In this document: piece by piece, positions 1 through 9,416 of the stretch
Numbering within the stretch: the stretch's first letter is position 1
How the letters are laid out: every line of letters begins with the position of its first letter
NCBI GenBank assembly: GCA_900128565.1
Contig: LT636175.1
Location: 1 to 13,099 of the forward strand
Direction: 5' to 3'
DNA from: Stramenopiles sp. TOSAG23-6
Taxonomy: Eukaryota > Sar
Length of the DNA: 13,099 nucleotides
Program-made: the position numbers and the translations under genes
Notes under the pieces: generated by a model
What the model saw: only the letters and a program-made list of their open reading frames with translations
What the model was told of the DNA's origin: nothing
Database searches by the model: none

Positions 1-725
1 ATGCCTCTTTTAGATCCAAGTGCTAAATTGAAGCCCAGAAAATTCAGGAAGTGAATTGAAAAACTAGATTTTGCCTTCATTTTGAGTGTTTTACAGTGGG
101 GAAATTCGCCATGAAATAGTAGAGTTGGCCTTTTAAAGTTAGTATTTTCTGAAACTACATGCAATAATGGTGTATATACCTTGTCGATTAGGGATGATAT
201 TAGTTTTCAATCAACTTTTCAAGGTTTGAAACAAGCTTGGCATGAGAATGTCTAGAATTGACTTGGGTTTGGACAAGCCAATTTACCAAAAGTCATGAAA
301 AAAATGGAAGGTAAGAAAATTAGGCTTTAAAAGTTTTGCTAAAGGCATCTTTGTAGAGGGTGTAGTTGTTTGTATGACACTGTGTGTGATAGCAGTCTCC
401 ATAGAAGGCTCTATATTGAGCCAACAAGAGACTAAAAAGAGGTCAAAAATTTCCCGTGTTTTACTAGTGATTAACTAGTGAAACCGCCAAAAATGGCAAA
501 TTGAATTTTTTTTTGATATTTTCGTGATTTCGAGTATCCGGGAGCCTTAAGGAGTCGGAGGAGTCGAACTGGCCGTGACACGCGTCATTCAAAATGGCCA
601 AGTTGGCCAAAAACCAACCAACGCAAACACAATGACTATCATTAACTCATCATTAACCACCCTTGGAACCAACCTTTACACTTTTATTAATGTAACTTCG
701 TCCCAGAATCCCGCTAGATTGGTTT
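1..725. other. 5' flank, no gene recognised
   Basis: I see no convincing coding region, tRNA or rRNA here. All frames are broken by frequent stops, and the only longer frame (575-760) would need a GTG start. Minor features are a short inverted repeat GGCTC-N6-GAGCC at 407-422, a doubled ACTAGT around 463-479, and a doubled GGAGTCG around 551-564. The last few hundred bases presumably hold the ATG10 promoter and 5' UTR, but no TATA box or initiator can be called. The intron core found in the neighbouring genes is absent. Confidence 0.5.
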
Positions 726-1579
726 ATGGAAAACAACGCCGATTTTGGAGCACTCACTGAAGAGGCCTTCATTCAACAAGCTTCTTATTTGGCGTGTACA
801 TTTCCTTCCACAACGACAGATGCGGGTACCCATGATTTATATGGCTGGGAGCTAATCACAGCCAAAGCGAGTAAACTACACCCAACTATTACTTACCTTC
901 GCAAAGAAAAGATTTTTCCTTTCGGTGTAGATTATACGTCAGAAGCTTCATATAGTAAAAATCTAGAAGAGCCTTCTTCAGAAACGGAAATATTAAATAT
1001 AATTGAGGAGATAACAGAAGTTGAAGATGTTCAAGAACTGAGCGACTCTTCTAGTATAAAGCCTCAGTCACTCGAAAATACAACAGATAAATATAGAAAA
1101 GCATATTTACTATATGAATTCAACATCTTATACAGTCATACATATAAAGTTCCAATAATGTATTTCCGTGCATATATTTCGACTGGTGAGCCTGTTAGCC
1201 ACGACGTTTTGCTGAGTTTTATACCTGATTCATACAAAACTACGGTAAGTTCATGGAGTGTAACTTCAGAGGAGGAGCACCCAGTTACTGGGATTCCATT
1301 CTTTTGTTTACATCCTTGTAACACCAAGAAAATAATGTCTCAGCTATTGGGTAAAATTGAAACCAAATATGTAGTTGTTCAAAAATCCTATATGAATCCT
1401 TTGTATTTGTTTATTTGGTGTTGTTTCATATTTCCTATTTTACGTTTAAAACGGCCACTTGAAGAGTACGTTTTCATCATGAATTTTAAAACAAAATTTC
1501 ATACTAAATTTTGTACCTAACGATTTTGTGTTTTGAAATATATTTCATCGTACGTATATGAAACGATTATTGTAGATAA
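726..1579 (+). CDS. ATG10: ATG10, E2-like autophagy conjugating enzyme
   Basis: ATG10 is the E2-like enzyme that accepts ATG12 from the E1 ATG7 and links it to ATG5, a step in autophagosome formation in the cytosol. The match is strongest in the C-terminal half: residues LLYEFNILYSHTYKVPIMYF (the E2 beta-sheet), then EHPVTGIPFFCLHPCNT, which carries the ATG10 signature around the catalytic cysteine. That cysteine is C198 in HPC. The last stretch (Y..F.W....P......PLEE) also aligns with the family end. An acidic, poorly conserved segment lies at about residues 80-120. Met726 is the first Met after an in-frame TAA at 693-695. Exon 1 is 726-1465. A GT-AG intron (1466-1575) leaves exon 2 as A plus TAA, so the product ends ...RPLEE at 247 residues. 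If the intron were retained, 17 more residues (YVFIMNF...KFCT) would follow. Family assignment is firm; the 3' splice is inferred from phase and intron similarity. Confidence 0.85.
1466..1575 (+). other. Introner-like intron in ATG10
   Basis: This is a GTACGT...TTGTAG intron of 110 bp inserted directly before the stop codon. Its head GTACGTTTTCATCATGAATT nearly repeats the head of intron 2 of the disulfide isomerase gene (GCACGTTTTCATTATGAATT). Its core TTTTGTACCTAACGATTTT (1509-1527) recurs in the other introns of the window. The CTAAC in the core could serve as a branch point, 54 nt from the acceptor. Read unspliced, the core gives the stop TGT ACC TAA. Confidence 0.75.
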
Positions 1580-1643
1580 ATATCAAATCGACATTAAAAT
1601 ATGAAACGAGTATTGTAGATAAATATCAAATAGATATTAAAAT
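1558..1643 (+). repeat. 43-bp tandem duplication, two copies
   Basis: Two adjacent 43-bp units (1558-1600 and 1601-1643) differ at only four positions. Each contains TATTGTAG followed by ATAAAT, so each can act as the ATG10 intron acceptor (ending at 1575 or 1618) and either one yields the same GAA TAA end. The duplication therefore covers the intron end, the stop codon and the start of the 3' UTR. Confidence 0.85.
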
Positions 1644-1692
1644 CAATAGCATGAAATACTTGTTAATGTTATAGGAGTAAAATTTTATCAGT

Positions 1693-1712
1693 TTTATTAT
1701 GTAAATTTTATT
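1693..1712 (-). terminator. Poly(A) signals of the giant gene
   Basis: Read on the minus strand, AATAAA occurs at 1712-1707 and 1698-1693, which is 15-34 nt past the TAG stop of the giant gene. The spacing is short but usable. ATG10 converges from the other side with its stop at 1579, so the two 3' UTRs are confined to, or overlap within, about 150 bp. No AATAAA is evident on the plus strand for ATG10. Confidence 0.45.
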
Positions 1713-1726
1713 CGTTTATAAATAGA

Positions 1727-4700
1727 CTAATCATTAATGATGCTATCTTTAATTTCCGTTTCTTTATTATTGTCATTAGTTTTCGTTTCATCTTTTTTAT
1801 CATCATTTGTTTTCGTTTCATCTTTATTATCATCATTTGTTTTCATTTCATCTTTATTATCATCATTTGTTTTTATTTCATCTTTGTTATCATCATTTGT
1901 TTTCATTTCACTTTTATTCAGTTTAAATTTTTTCCACCTGCGAATGAATAACCTGTGTGTTGCACATGCATGATCAATCTGCAAAAAGACTTGTCTTGAT
2001 GAAGATGCTCCAGCATTGAGACCCCTTTCTCCACACATTGCATCAATCATTTCTCGACATGTAATTCTACCGTCACCATCAGTATCAAATAACTTGTATA
2101 AAGTCTCATACGAGTATAAAGGATTTGAGTCTTCAGAAAAAATAATTCCTGCTTTTCGCAGTCCACGTTCAAATTCGCCTCTATCAACTATATTATCATT
2201 TGAATCATCCATTAGTTTCTTCAATTCCCCCCCAGTTATTCCTCTCTGTTTGATTTCTGTCCTCAACCAAGAAAGAGAAGACTCCCGTTCGTGCTCTTCG
2301 TGAATATTAGAGGAACCAGTGAGCCATGAAACTAAATGCCGAGGTAAAACTTTCACTAACTTGCCTAAAGCAACACCTGCAATTAATATAGCCGTTTCTG
2401 ACCGAACATTCATTTTTAATGCAGATTGCCAGGCTTTTTGAGCAATACTAGACATATCACCACCCTCGATGGCTACAGTTTCTGCATCATTTATTGCAGC
2501 AAATGTAATATCATTAAGCTTAATGTCACTGGGAGTTCCTAAATCATTGATGGTCACAAAGTCATCGTCGATCAGATTATTTTTCACAATATCGTTCTCG
2601 AAATCTTCTGAACTATCCGTTTCTATTGATATCACATGGAGATCATCCATAATATTGTGCATTTGCATTTTTTTGTTTTCGTTCGATATATTCTTTTCTG
2701 CCCACTCCATCGCCTGATCACTAATATTTTTTGATGTGCCATCCCCTGGTGTATTTTTTGCTATCAACTTTGCTGCATTCGCACCTGAACCAGTACTACT
2801 CTTTGAAGTAGCAATTTTTATCACTGCAGCTGCTGACTCGTTCCGAATACTTTTTTGAGGGTCTGGGTATACTCTATCTGCTGCGTCATTTTGAAGATAA
2901 GGTAATATTTCAAAATATTTTGCATAAAATGGATGTTTATATGCCTCTATATATTGTATGGGTTCATCAATAAGGATATGTAAATCTTCGAAATTCAACC
3001 AAGCTTTGCTTTCGCCTTCTTTCTCTTCGTATATCATACAATCTACAGATGTAGTTGGAGCATACTTCAGTAAAATTTTGCATGTATCCGCATTTTGCTT
3101 GGCAATTTCATCAGTCGTTGCCGAAGAACAATTATATAATGCTTTGAGATCGCTTTCAGCAGCTTCCATCTGTATTTGATTTAAATTCTTTGAAGAAAGA
3201 AAACTAATTATTTCCTCTCCCCGGCTTATTTCCTTTACTAATTCGATGCTGAGACATGATGAAGTCAACGGCGTGTCAAAAATATTAGAAAATTCTTTCA
3301 CATATTTAAGCATTGCTTTCTTGTCATTTTTAGATTTACCCTTTATTGCGGATAAGGATAACAAGCAGCGTTCGGCAGCTTGACTGAGCGCAACTGTTTG
3401 TTGTTCTTTTTCGATATGTCCAATATATATTTTGTCTACTACGGCGAATCTCCACTGATCATGGTAAAAGACCCATCGTTTTTCGCCAGATGACTTCCAC
3501 CTATTGAGAGTTTGAAGCCGTGGGTGAATTACACTATCAGTATCACTAGATAAATCTTGGGAAGGCTCTGGTTTTAGGGGAATTTTTCCGGGTAACATTG
3601 GTATTAATCTACTAGGGGTATCAAGCATTGAAGGGTCGCAGCTTACGTTGGGTATTATTTGACAATCTTTTGATAACATGGATGCTTCAAGTGCTAACCT
3701 CGCAGCTTTGCGCGCTTCAGTACGAGAAATTTCTGCAAATGCGTTTTTAATTGTATCGTTTTGTAAAATATCCTTCACATGCGAAAACGGATCTATAAAT
3801 TTTGTTAACACATTCAGATCAATCACTCGAGGAAGTTGTATTGGGGCACCATTGTCAATAAGTTTCATGCGAATATACCTCTCTAATAACTCTTGTGTAG
3901 AGGCAGGCTCTCCAGTCTCCGAGTAGTTTAGTAATGCAATAGTATCTTGGAAAGTTTCTTCTTTTGTAACTTTCTCTTTTTTTTTCAGAAGTGATTGACG
4001 ATGGAAGTATTTTTCATTCTGTTCCCAGTTTACATCAAAGCCTTCGGCAACGGAAACTCTTCCATCTCCATCAACATCAAGTAATTCTTGCTTTCTTCTA
4101 TAAACATATTCCTCGTCATCGCTTTCACTATCCGAAAGTTTTGTGTCCTTTTCAACTTGTTTGATCAAAGTTCCACGCCTTGATAAACGTTGTTTTTTTA
4201 TTTCTTCGTTTATTTTCACATTGGCATCAGATGTCTCTAGCCATGCATAAAAATGGGCTCTGTATTCAAGTTGCTCTTTTGTTTCTTTTTGTATTCGTGC
4301 ATTACTTCGACGAGTATCTCGATCTGCCATTAATGACTCAATACTACGACCAAATATGATGCCTCGTGCAGCATACTTCATTGCATCTATTTTAGCCTTA
4401 CGCTTAGATTCTGCCTCTTCTTGCTTTCGCTTTCTTAATGCTCGCAACTTTGCTCTATGTTCTTTGCGCATTCTTCGGGGCTCCTCTTTCACTAATTTAA
4501 GTAATTCATCAGTAGTTGCGTTTGCTGCATTCACACGAGAATGATATTCTGTAATTAGCGAAATAACTCTGGTGTTACTTTGCAGCAACTCGACAGATGC
4601 ACCTGCTACTGCATTTTCAAGAGATACAACCTTTTGTGCAGCAAGCACTTCAGTCGATGCTCTACGAGCTGCTTCAAGTACAGCCGGGAGTAGTTGAAAA

Positions 4701-7700
4701 AATCTACCACCATATTTCCCTCCGTAAATAACGGGCATTCCTTCGAGTCTACGATCATCCTCAAGAATCATTAAACCTTGATCGAGTTTTTGTCGTGCAG
4801 GTTGAAGCTTGCGTGTAAGATTACTCCGCGCTTGGTTTAGTTTTTCCCAACTTCGAAGAGCAATAATAGATTTCTCGACGTACTCTTCATTATCTATTTT
4901 TTCCTTGAGTGCAATTCTAATTTCATTTGCTCTACTTTTACATGCCTTTTCAACTGATACTGATATCGCTGCGGCGCGTTCAGTAAATTTAATCATATTA
5001 TCTATAGCAGTTGCAACGTCGCGAGGTTTAAATAAATCAACAGGAGTTGCTAAAATTTGTCTGGCTTCTCTTAAATATTCATAAGCGACTTGAATCCTCT
5101 CATTATGACTTTTAATATCAATACCATCGGTGTATGTGAGTATATCGTATCCGCTCATTGCAGCATTCTCAATCATTGGAGATACTTTATTCATTAGAAA
5201 TTTGATTGTTTTTCTTTGTGTTTCATTGACATATACAGTATTGCCATGTTCGAATAGAAGACGTTGGTGTTCTACCTCCGCAATCTGACACATGAAATCA
5301 ATTTGAGCGACACATGCATCCGCCTGTTGCACCCTAAGACTTAACATGTTTTCTATATTTTCTGCCGATGTAAGATCCCCGGGAATGCTTAATAAATGGA
5401 GTAACTCGTCTAACTGTCTTTGACCTTTATCCAATTCAGCTTTAACCACAGGGACTTCTTCAAGGCCATGAGCATCTTCCCGGCATGTTTTCATCCATGT
5501 ATCAATACGTGCCTGTAATGTATCAGTATTTTCTCGTCTAATTGTAGCTCGACCTTCAATGTCTCGTAGTTTCCGAGCTTGGAATGCAGCATGTAGAGCA
5601 GCACACTGTCTGTTGAATACTACTTTTGCTTCTCGCGTTGCGCGTCTTGCAAGGGCTGTAACGTTGCAAAGATTCTGTTGTTCCAAAATAGATCTTTCTA
5701 ATGAATTCAAAGCATTCTTACGACGACCCCCCATTTCTCTAGGTGCAACGATTGGTGAAGTGATACTTATCATAGCTTCCTTCATCTTTGTCTGTGCAAT
5801 ATTAATTGATTCAAACACTTTCTCTCCTAACTGCATTTTGTTGTACCCAGGAATATCAAGAAAATCATTTATTCGTATAGCATGCAGTAGATGTTTTAGG
5901 GTAGCCATATCTTGTGATAAATCTAAGCCAACAACAAATGCTTCTAAATGATGAACACGTTTCTTTGCATGTTCACATATTTCTTTACAAGCTTTCAATT
6001 GTATGGAAGTTGCTTCTATATTAGTTAAATCCACTGGAACATCAATGCAAGTGGCTGCATGCATGCATGCAGATTCTATTTGCACCATTGCATGAGCTAC
6101 GGCAGGTACTGCCCGAAGCGGTGGCATTTCAACAGGATCGCCGTCTGCAGGACTAAAGATGCGCATCTTTGGGATGCCATCTAATTCTACTTGCTGTGTG
6201 GCTACAGGATGTTTATGCCTCTGAACCATTTCCATCATATAGATTATTTCGCTTTTTCGCAGACGTTGGGCCACAACCCAAGAACCATCACTTCCTATAG
6301 AGTATGTCTTTATAATATGCTGAAATTGATTCAATACAGGATCCAATACAGATTTCCTTAATTCTTCTCTTGTATTTATATCCAGTCGACGACGAGATTC
6401 ATATTGATCTGTCAAATTACTCATTTCTTCATCCAATGTTTTTTGTAATGTTTTGATCGAGTTGACGGCGTTGTTTGTAAGCGTTTCTAAGCTTTGCAAT
6501 GTCATCAATAAAGCCTCTTCTGTAGAAGTATCACATTCTGCATCATCAGCAAGTTTTATTTGTGATTCTTTTAAATACCTCTGGGCATGTTTGGAAGCTA
6601 AAAGTACAGATGGAACGAGGCCTATTCCGTGAAGGTTTTCCTCTAATGTCGACAAAATACGAGCCATAGTTTCTGCTTGTGGATCAATGTATTTAACACG
6701 CCACTTTTGCCGAATTTCAAGGCATCTTTGTATTCTATCTTCCATTTCTGCTATTAGCCGATTTTGTTGTTTTATAGATTCTCTACGCGCGCTTTCAACA
6801 CAAGACTGAGCTTGAAGGCATTTATTTTCTATAGAGACAATTCCTTTCCTTGCCACTTCATAAGAATCACAATTAACCCTTTTATCCAATTGAATCCGTG
6901 CTTGGCATATTTGGGTTTCGGCTTCTTTGAATACAGCTATCACACTATCCAAAGCCATAACTTGTAAACCAAATTCTTCGTCAGATAGTATATTATCCCG
7001 CGCATCTTGAAGCGCCTTTTCGACTGATACAAATATTGTACAACGAATGCGTGTTCGGCTTTCTTTCTCATAATGCGAAACTGCGTCATTAATTGTGACT
7101 TCGACAGCATCGACAGCATCTTTTACAGGCTTACATGCCAACTCTATTTCATTAATAGCTGTGACTAATTCATTATCATAAGCTAAAAACCTTGATTTAT
7201 GTAGACTTTGACGAGCAACAACCAACACCGAGTCAGCTGCGATGAGATCACACCGAACTGCATCAACAGTAACTTTGCTGTGTCTCCCCGCAAAGTCTTC
7301 TGTTTCAGGAGTGTAAGTGGCACTACAACTGCCATCATTTCCTAGTATAGTGAAACCAAGCCAGGGTTTTTCAGTATCTTTTGATGTTTTTCGGATTAAG
7401 TTGTCAACTTTATTCCGATTTGCATTGTAGCTTTCTTCTAATAGCTTGTTTCGGACGTCATTAAATTGCTGCATTCGATCTCTAAACTTTTGTTTCAACT
7501 CTTGATCAAATTCTATGACTTCTTGCTTTGTTCGATTCACATTTGCTTTTGAAATAGACAATTGATTTCGAAGAATCTCTCGATTTACGTCTATACCCTT
7601 TGTAAGTTTGATAAGAGACTCACGAGCCTTTTCGCAATTTCCAAAACTAGCATCTATTGCTGGTTGCAGTGGCGGATGATTTGCCAAGCCTAGTTTTGAC

Positions 7701-9055
7701 TTATCCAACAAATTCTGAATATCACTAAGTTCAGAAAGCAACATATCGATATCATATGTTTCAAACAACGCTACAGCTTTGTTGACATATACAATGGCAT
7801 TATTAGTAAGTGTTTCTATACTATCTAAAATTTTATCCAAAGCAATTTGATCTGTGCAATCAGATTTTGTCTTTAATTTCCGAAAAGCTAATGATATGGC
7901 CGATGAAGCCTTGCTAATAGCTAGATGACATTCTATGATTTTATGTAATTTGACTTTTCCAGTTGAATCGTTCTTCAAATTATCTACGACATTAGCCAAC
8001 GTTTTGAACTTGTTTTGAGAAGATTCCAATAATACATTAAATTTAGCCCTCTGATCAACATTACGCTTCCTCCGTTCCGCGATTTCATTATTTTGCGTTT
8101 TTATAAGTGATAAAATAATTTCTACTGCATTATCTATAAATGTAGCAACACCATTTGCATGAGTTTTATATAACTGTATTTGTTCATTAAGGATTTCATC
8201 ACTAACGAGAAAATCTTTCCTTGGATGTTTCATAAGTGTATACATTTCATCTAATTTAGTTTTGCATTTTCCCAATAAAATTTCAACTTTATCATTTCGT
8301 GTAACATCATACCATGTAAAGTGTATGTGAATATCTTTTGCAGAAGCTAACTTTTTAGTTGCAGGTTCGATAATGTCATGATGAATGCCTTCACGTTCCT
8401 TGATATCTAATTCTTTTCTAGATTGTCTTTGATTTTCTACATTTTCAGTTTCTTTAATCGCAAGAGTGCATGATTTCTGACCGTTCACAATAGCCATATG
8501 AATAAGACTAACTAGAGAATTGAAACGTCGATATTGATCGTTTTTAGAGATACCTTCATTGTTAACCTTGAGTAATTGAGAAGCTTCTGATACTGCACTA
8601 AATGCTTTTTGTAGGCTTCTCACAGCACGCTTGTTATGATTGATTGGTCTACCACGAGCTTTGGCTGTAACAAATATATCTTTTGCCTTTTCTACAACAT
8701 CTCTAGATACCTTTAATAATGCTTCTCGGAGTTCTTGTTTCTTTAATTTTTCTTGAGCAAGCCACCAGTCGACAACAGCGTCAACAACCCAATGTAAAAT
8801 GGGAGCATCTTTATAGGGTGGGAGGGAGTCATGAATCTCTGCGCTTCTTTGCCCGAGCCATGCAATTGTATCTTCTTTATCTTTAACCAAATCCCCAAAT
8901 GTTTTGCATTCTGATGGATCTTGTTTTATTGAACCAAATCTATCATCCCAGCCGATCTCGTGTGTTATCAATCTTTGTCGTTTCGCCTTTCGAGACTTGC
9001 TTTGCGATAGAATCTTTGGTTTATATTTCAACTTTTTGGCTTTCTTAGACGACAT
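1727..9055 (-). CDS. Giant helical-repeat EF-hand protein
   Basis: This is one open frame of 2442 residues whose function I do not recognise. The first 30 residues are strongly basic (MSSKKAKKLKYK...), with no signal peptide, which suggests cytosolic or nuclear location. Residues about 100-1500 are almost entirely charged amphipathic helix, built from degenerate repeats spaced about 105-120 residues. Recurring anchors include IDNAVEII near 307, ETLTNNA near 416 and again near 860, IENMLSL near 1234 and IDNMIKF near 1351. A very basic helix follows (about 1515-1620). One EF-hand loop starts at residue 1660 (DVDGDGRVSVAE) and two lie near the C-terminus, at 2283 (DDSNDNIVDRGE) and 2324 (DTDGDGRITCRE), so calcium binding is likely. 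The tail, 2384-2433, is five copies of a KTNDDNKDE-type 10-mer. No transmembrane segment or catalytic motif was seen. A cytoskeletal or scaffold role is a guess from architecture only. The frame needs no intron, unlike every neighbour. Confidence 0.85.
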   Translation of the reverse strand: MSSKKAKKLKYKPKILSQSKSRKAKRQRLITHEIGWDDRFGSIKQDPSECKTFGDLVKDKEDTIAWLGQRSAEIHDSLPPYKDAPILHWVVDAVVDWWLAQEKLKKQELREALLKVSRDVVEKAKDIFVTAKARGRPINHNKRAVRSLQKAFSAVSEASQLLKVNNEGISKNDQYRRFNSLVSLIHMAIVNGQKSCTLAIKETENVENQRQSRKELDIKEREGIHHDIIEPATKKLASAKDIHIHFTWYDVTRNDKVEILLGKCKTKLDEMYTLMKHPRKDFLVSDEILNEQIQLYKTHANGVATFIDNAVEIILSLIKTQNNEIAERRKRNVDQRAKFNVLLESSQNKFKTLANVVDNLKNDSTGKVKLHKIIECHLAISKASSAISLAFRKLKTKSDCTDQIALDKILDSIETLTNNAIVYVNKAVALFETYDIDMLLSELSDIQNLLDKSKLGLANHPPLQPAIDASFGNCEKARESLIKLTKGIDVNREILRNQLSISKANVNRTKQEVIEFDQELKQKFRDRMQQFNDVRNKLLEESYNANRNKVDNLIRKTSKDTEKPWLGFTILGNDGSCSATYTPETEDFAGRHSKVTVDAVRCDLIAADSVLVVARQSLHKSRFLAYDNELVTAINEIELACKPVKDAVDAVEVTINDAVSHYEKESRTRIRCTIFVSVEKALQDARDNILSDEEFGLQVMALDSVIAVFKEAETQICQARIQLDKRVNCDSYEVARKGIVSIENKCLQAQSCVESARRESIKQQNRLIAEMEDRIQRCLEIRQKWRVKYIDPQAETMARILSTLEENLHGIGLVPSVLLASKHAQRYLKESQIKLADDAECDTSTEEALLMTLQSLETLTNNAVNSIKTLQKTLDEEMSNLTDQYESRRRLDINTREELRKSVLDPVLNQFQHIIKTYSIGSDGSWVVAQRLRKSEIIYMMEMVQRHKHPVATQQVELDGIPKMRIFSPADGDPVEMPPLRAVPAVAHAMVQIESACMHAATCIDVPVDLTNIEATSIQLKACKEICEHAKKRVHHLEAFVVGLDLSQDMATLKHLLHAIRINDFLDIPGYNKMQLGEKVFESINIAQTKMKEAMISITSPIVAPREMGGRRKNALNSLERSILEQQNLCNVTALARRATREAKVVFNRQCAALHAAFQARKLRDIEGRATIRRENTDTLQARIDTWMKTCREDAHGLEEVPVVKAELDKGQRQLDELLHLLSIPGDLTSAENIENMLSLRVQQADACVAQIDFMCQIAEVEHQRLLFEHGNTVYVNETQRKTIKFLMNKVSPMIENAAMSGYDILTYTDGIDIKSHNERIQVAYEYLREARQILATPVDLFKPRDVATAIDNMIKFTERAAAISVSVEKACKSRANEIRIALKEKIDNEEYVEKSIIALRSWEKLNQARSNLTRKLQPARQKLDQGLMILEDDRRLEGMPVIYGGKYGGRFFQLLPAVLEAARRASTEVLAAQKVVSLENAVAGASVELLQSNTRVISLITEYHSRVNAANATTDELLKLVKEEPRRMRKEHRAKLRALRKRKQEEAESKRKAKIDAMKYAARGIIFGRSIESLMADRDTRRSNARIQKETKEQLEYRAHFYAWLETSDANVKINEEIKKQRLSRRGTLIKQVEKDTKLSDSESDDEEYVYRRKQELLDVDGDGRVSVAEGFDVNWEQNEKYFHRQSLLKKKEKVTKEETFQDTIALLNYSETGEPASTQELLERYIRMKLIDNGAPIQLPRVIDLNVLTKFIDPFSHVKDILQNDTIKNAFAEISRTEARKAARLALEASMLSKDCQIIPNVSCDPSMLDTPSRLIPMLPGKIPLKPEPSQDLSSDTDSVIHPRLQTLNRWKSSGEKRWVFYHDQWRFAVVDKIYIGHIEKEQQTVALSQAAERCLLSLSAIKGKSKNDKKAMLKYVKEFSNIFDTPLTSSCLSIELVKEISRGEEIISFLSSKNLNQIQMEAAESDLKALYNCSSATTDEIAKQNADTCKILLKYAPTTSVDCMIYEEKEGESKAWLNFEDLHILIDEPIQYIEAYKHPFYAKYFEILPYLQNDAADRVYPDPQKSIRNESAAAVIKIATSKSSTGSGANAAKLIAKNTPGDGTSKNISDQAMEWAEKNISNENKKMQMHNIMDDLHVISIETDSSEDFENDIVKNNLIDDDFVTINDLGTPSDIKLNDITFAAINDAETVAIEGGDMSSIAQKAWQSALKMNVRSETAILIAGVALGKLVKVLPRHLVSWLTGSSNIHEEHERESSLSWLRTEIKQRGITGGELKKLMDDSNDNIVDRGEFERGLRKAGIIFSEDSNPLYSYETLYKLFDTDGDGRITCREMIDAMCGERGLNAGASSSRQVFLQIDHACATHRLFIRRWKKFKLNKSEMKTNDDNKDEIKTNDDNKDEMKTNDDNKDETKTNDDKKDETKTNDNNKETEIKDSIIND
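1757..1906 (-). repeat. Coding 30-bp tandem repeat, five units
   Basis: Five in-frame 30-bp units encode MKTNDDNKDE, IKTNDDNKDE, MKTNDDNKDE, TKTNDDKKDE and TKTNDNNKET at the end of the giant protein. The units are almost identical at DNA level. Copy number is expected to vary between strains by slippage or unequal exchange. The tail is hydrophilic, charged and probably disordered. Confidence 0.9.
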
Positions 9056-9168
9056 AGTAAATATAAGTTACGGCATCCACGTTTATGTCTTTAAAACTTC
9101 ANACATGTTTGCCAATATCATGTTTTTTCTGATACAATTGTACCAATGTAAAAAATACTACTTGTTGC

Positions 9169-9188
9169 TACGTACTACTACGTACTAG
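9169..9188. repeat. 10-bp direct repeat TACGTACTAC/G
   Basis: TACGTACTAC at 9169-9178 is followed at once by TACGTACTAG at 9179-9188. Each copy contains the palindrome TACGTA. It lies about 115-130 bp upstream of the giant gene's ATG, so a paired binding site is possible, but nothing else supports one. Confidence 0.5.
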
Positions 9189-9312
9189 ACTACAGTTGAC
9201 AGTCGATTTTACAGTTACAGTCGTAGGAATCAAAAAAATCAAAATCACAGATGAACAGCACCACCATGATAAAGTAAAAAGATAAATTCAATAAATTGTT
9301 TTTGTTATTTTC

Positions 9313-9356
9313 CGTTTGTTTATTTTTTATTCAATAAATTATTGAAATTACAAACG
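9313..9356 (-). terminator. Hairpin with two poly(A) signals
   Basis: Outer arms CGTTTGT (9313-9319) and ACAAACG (9350-9356) flank inner arms TTCAATAA (9330-9337) and TTATTGAA (9339-9346). On the minus strand AATAAA occurs at 9331-9326 and 9324-9319, about 85-100 nt past the disulfide isomerase stop, so this is the likely 3'-end signal of that gene. The palindrome may be chance in such AT-rich DNA. Confidence 0.5.
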
Positions 9357-9416
9357 AAAAAAAAAAATTTCGTTCTTTTGTATGTTCAACTCAGTATATG
9401 GGAGCAAAAATAATAT

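Larger units (their letters stand above)
9056..9416. other. Intergenic between two minus-strand genes
   Basis: This 361-bp AT-rich gap holds the 3' flank of the disulfide isomerase gene and the 5' flank of the giant gene. It contains a poly(A)/hairpin region (9313-9356), a 10-bp direct repeat (9169-9188) and an ambiguous base N at 9102. No open frame of note and no clear promoter element were found. Confidence 0.55.

Noticed and set aside
1-54. ATG at position 1 with a short frame (MPLLDPSAKL...)
   Set aside because: It stops after 17 codons and no splice donor or homology supports it as an exon.
407-422. GGCTC-N6-GAGCC hairpin
   Set aside because: A 5-bp stem is too short to call a structured RNA or terminator.
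575-760. 61-residue frame upstream of ATG10
   Set aside because: It starts with GTG, overlaps the ATG10 start in another frame, and has no recognisable content.
1737-1973. Plus-strand frame rich in Ser, Phe and Leu
   Set aside because: It is the antisense shadow of the KTNDDNKDE tandem repeat of the giant gene.
5559-5951. 130-residue plus-strand frame, the longest antisense frame in the giant gene
   Set aside because: It has no domain, and the long opposite frame with clear helical and EF-hand content explains the region.
6055-6072. GCATGCATGCATGCA palindromic run
   Set aside because: It lies inside coding sequence (ACMHAAT) and needs no regulatory explanation.
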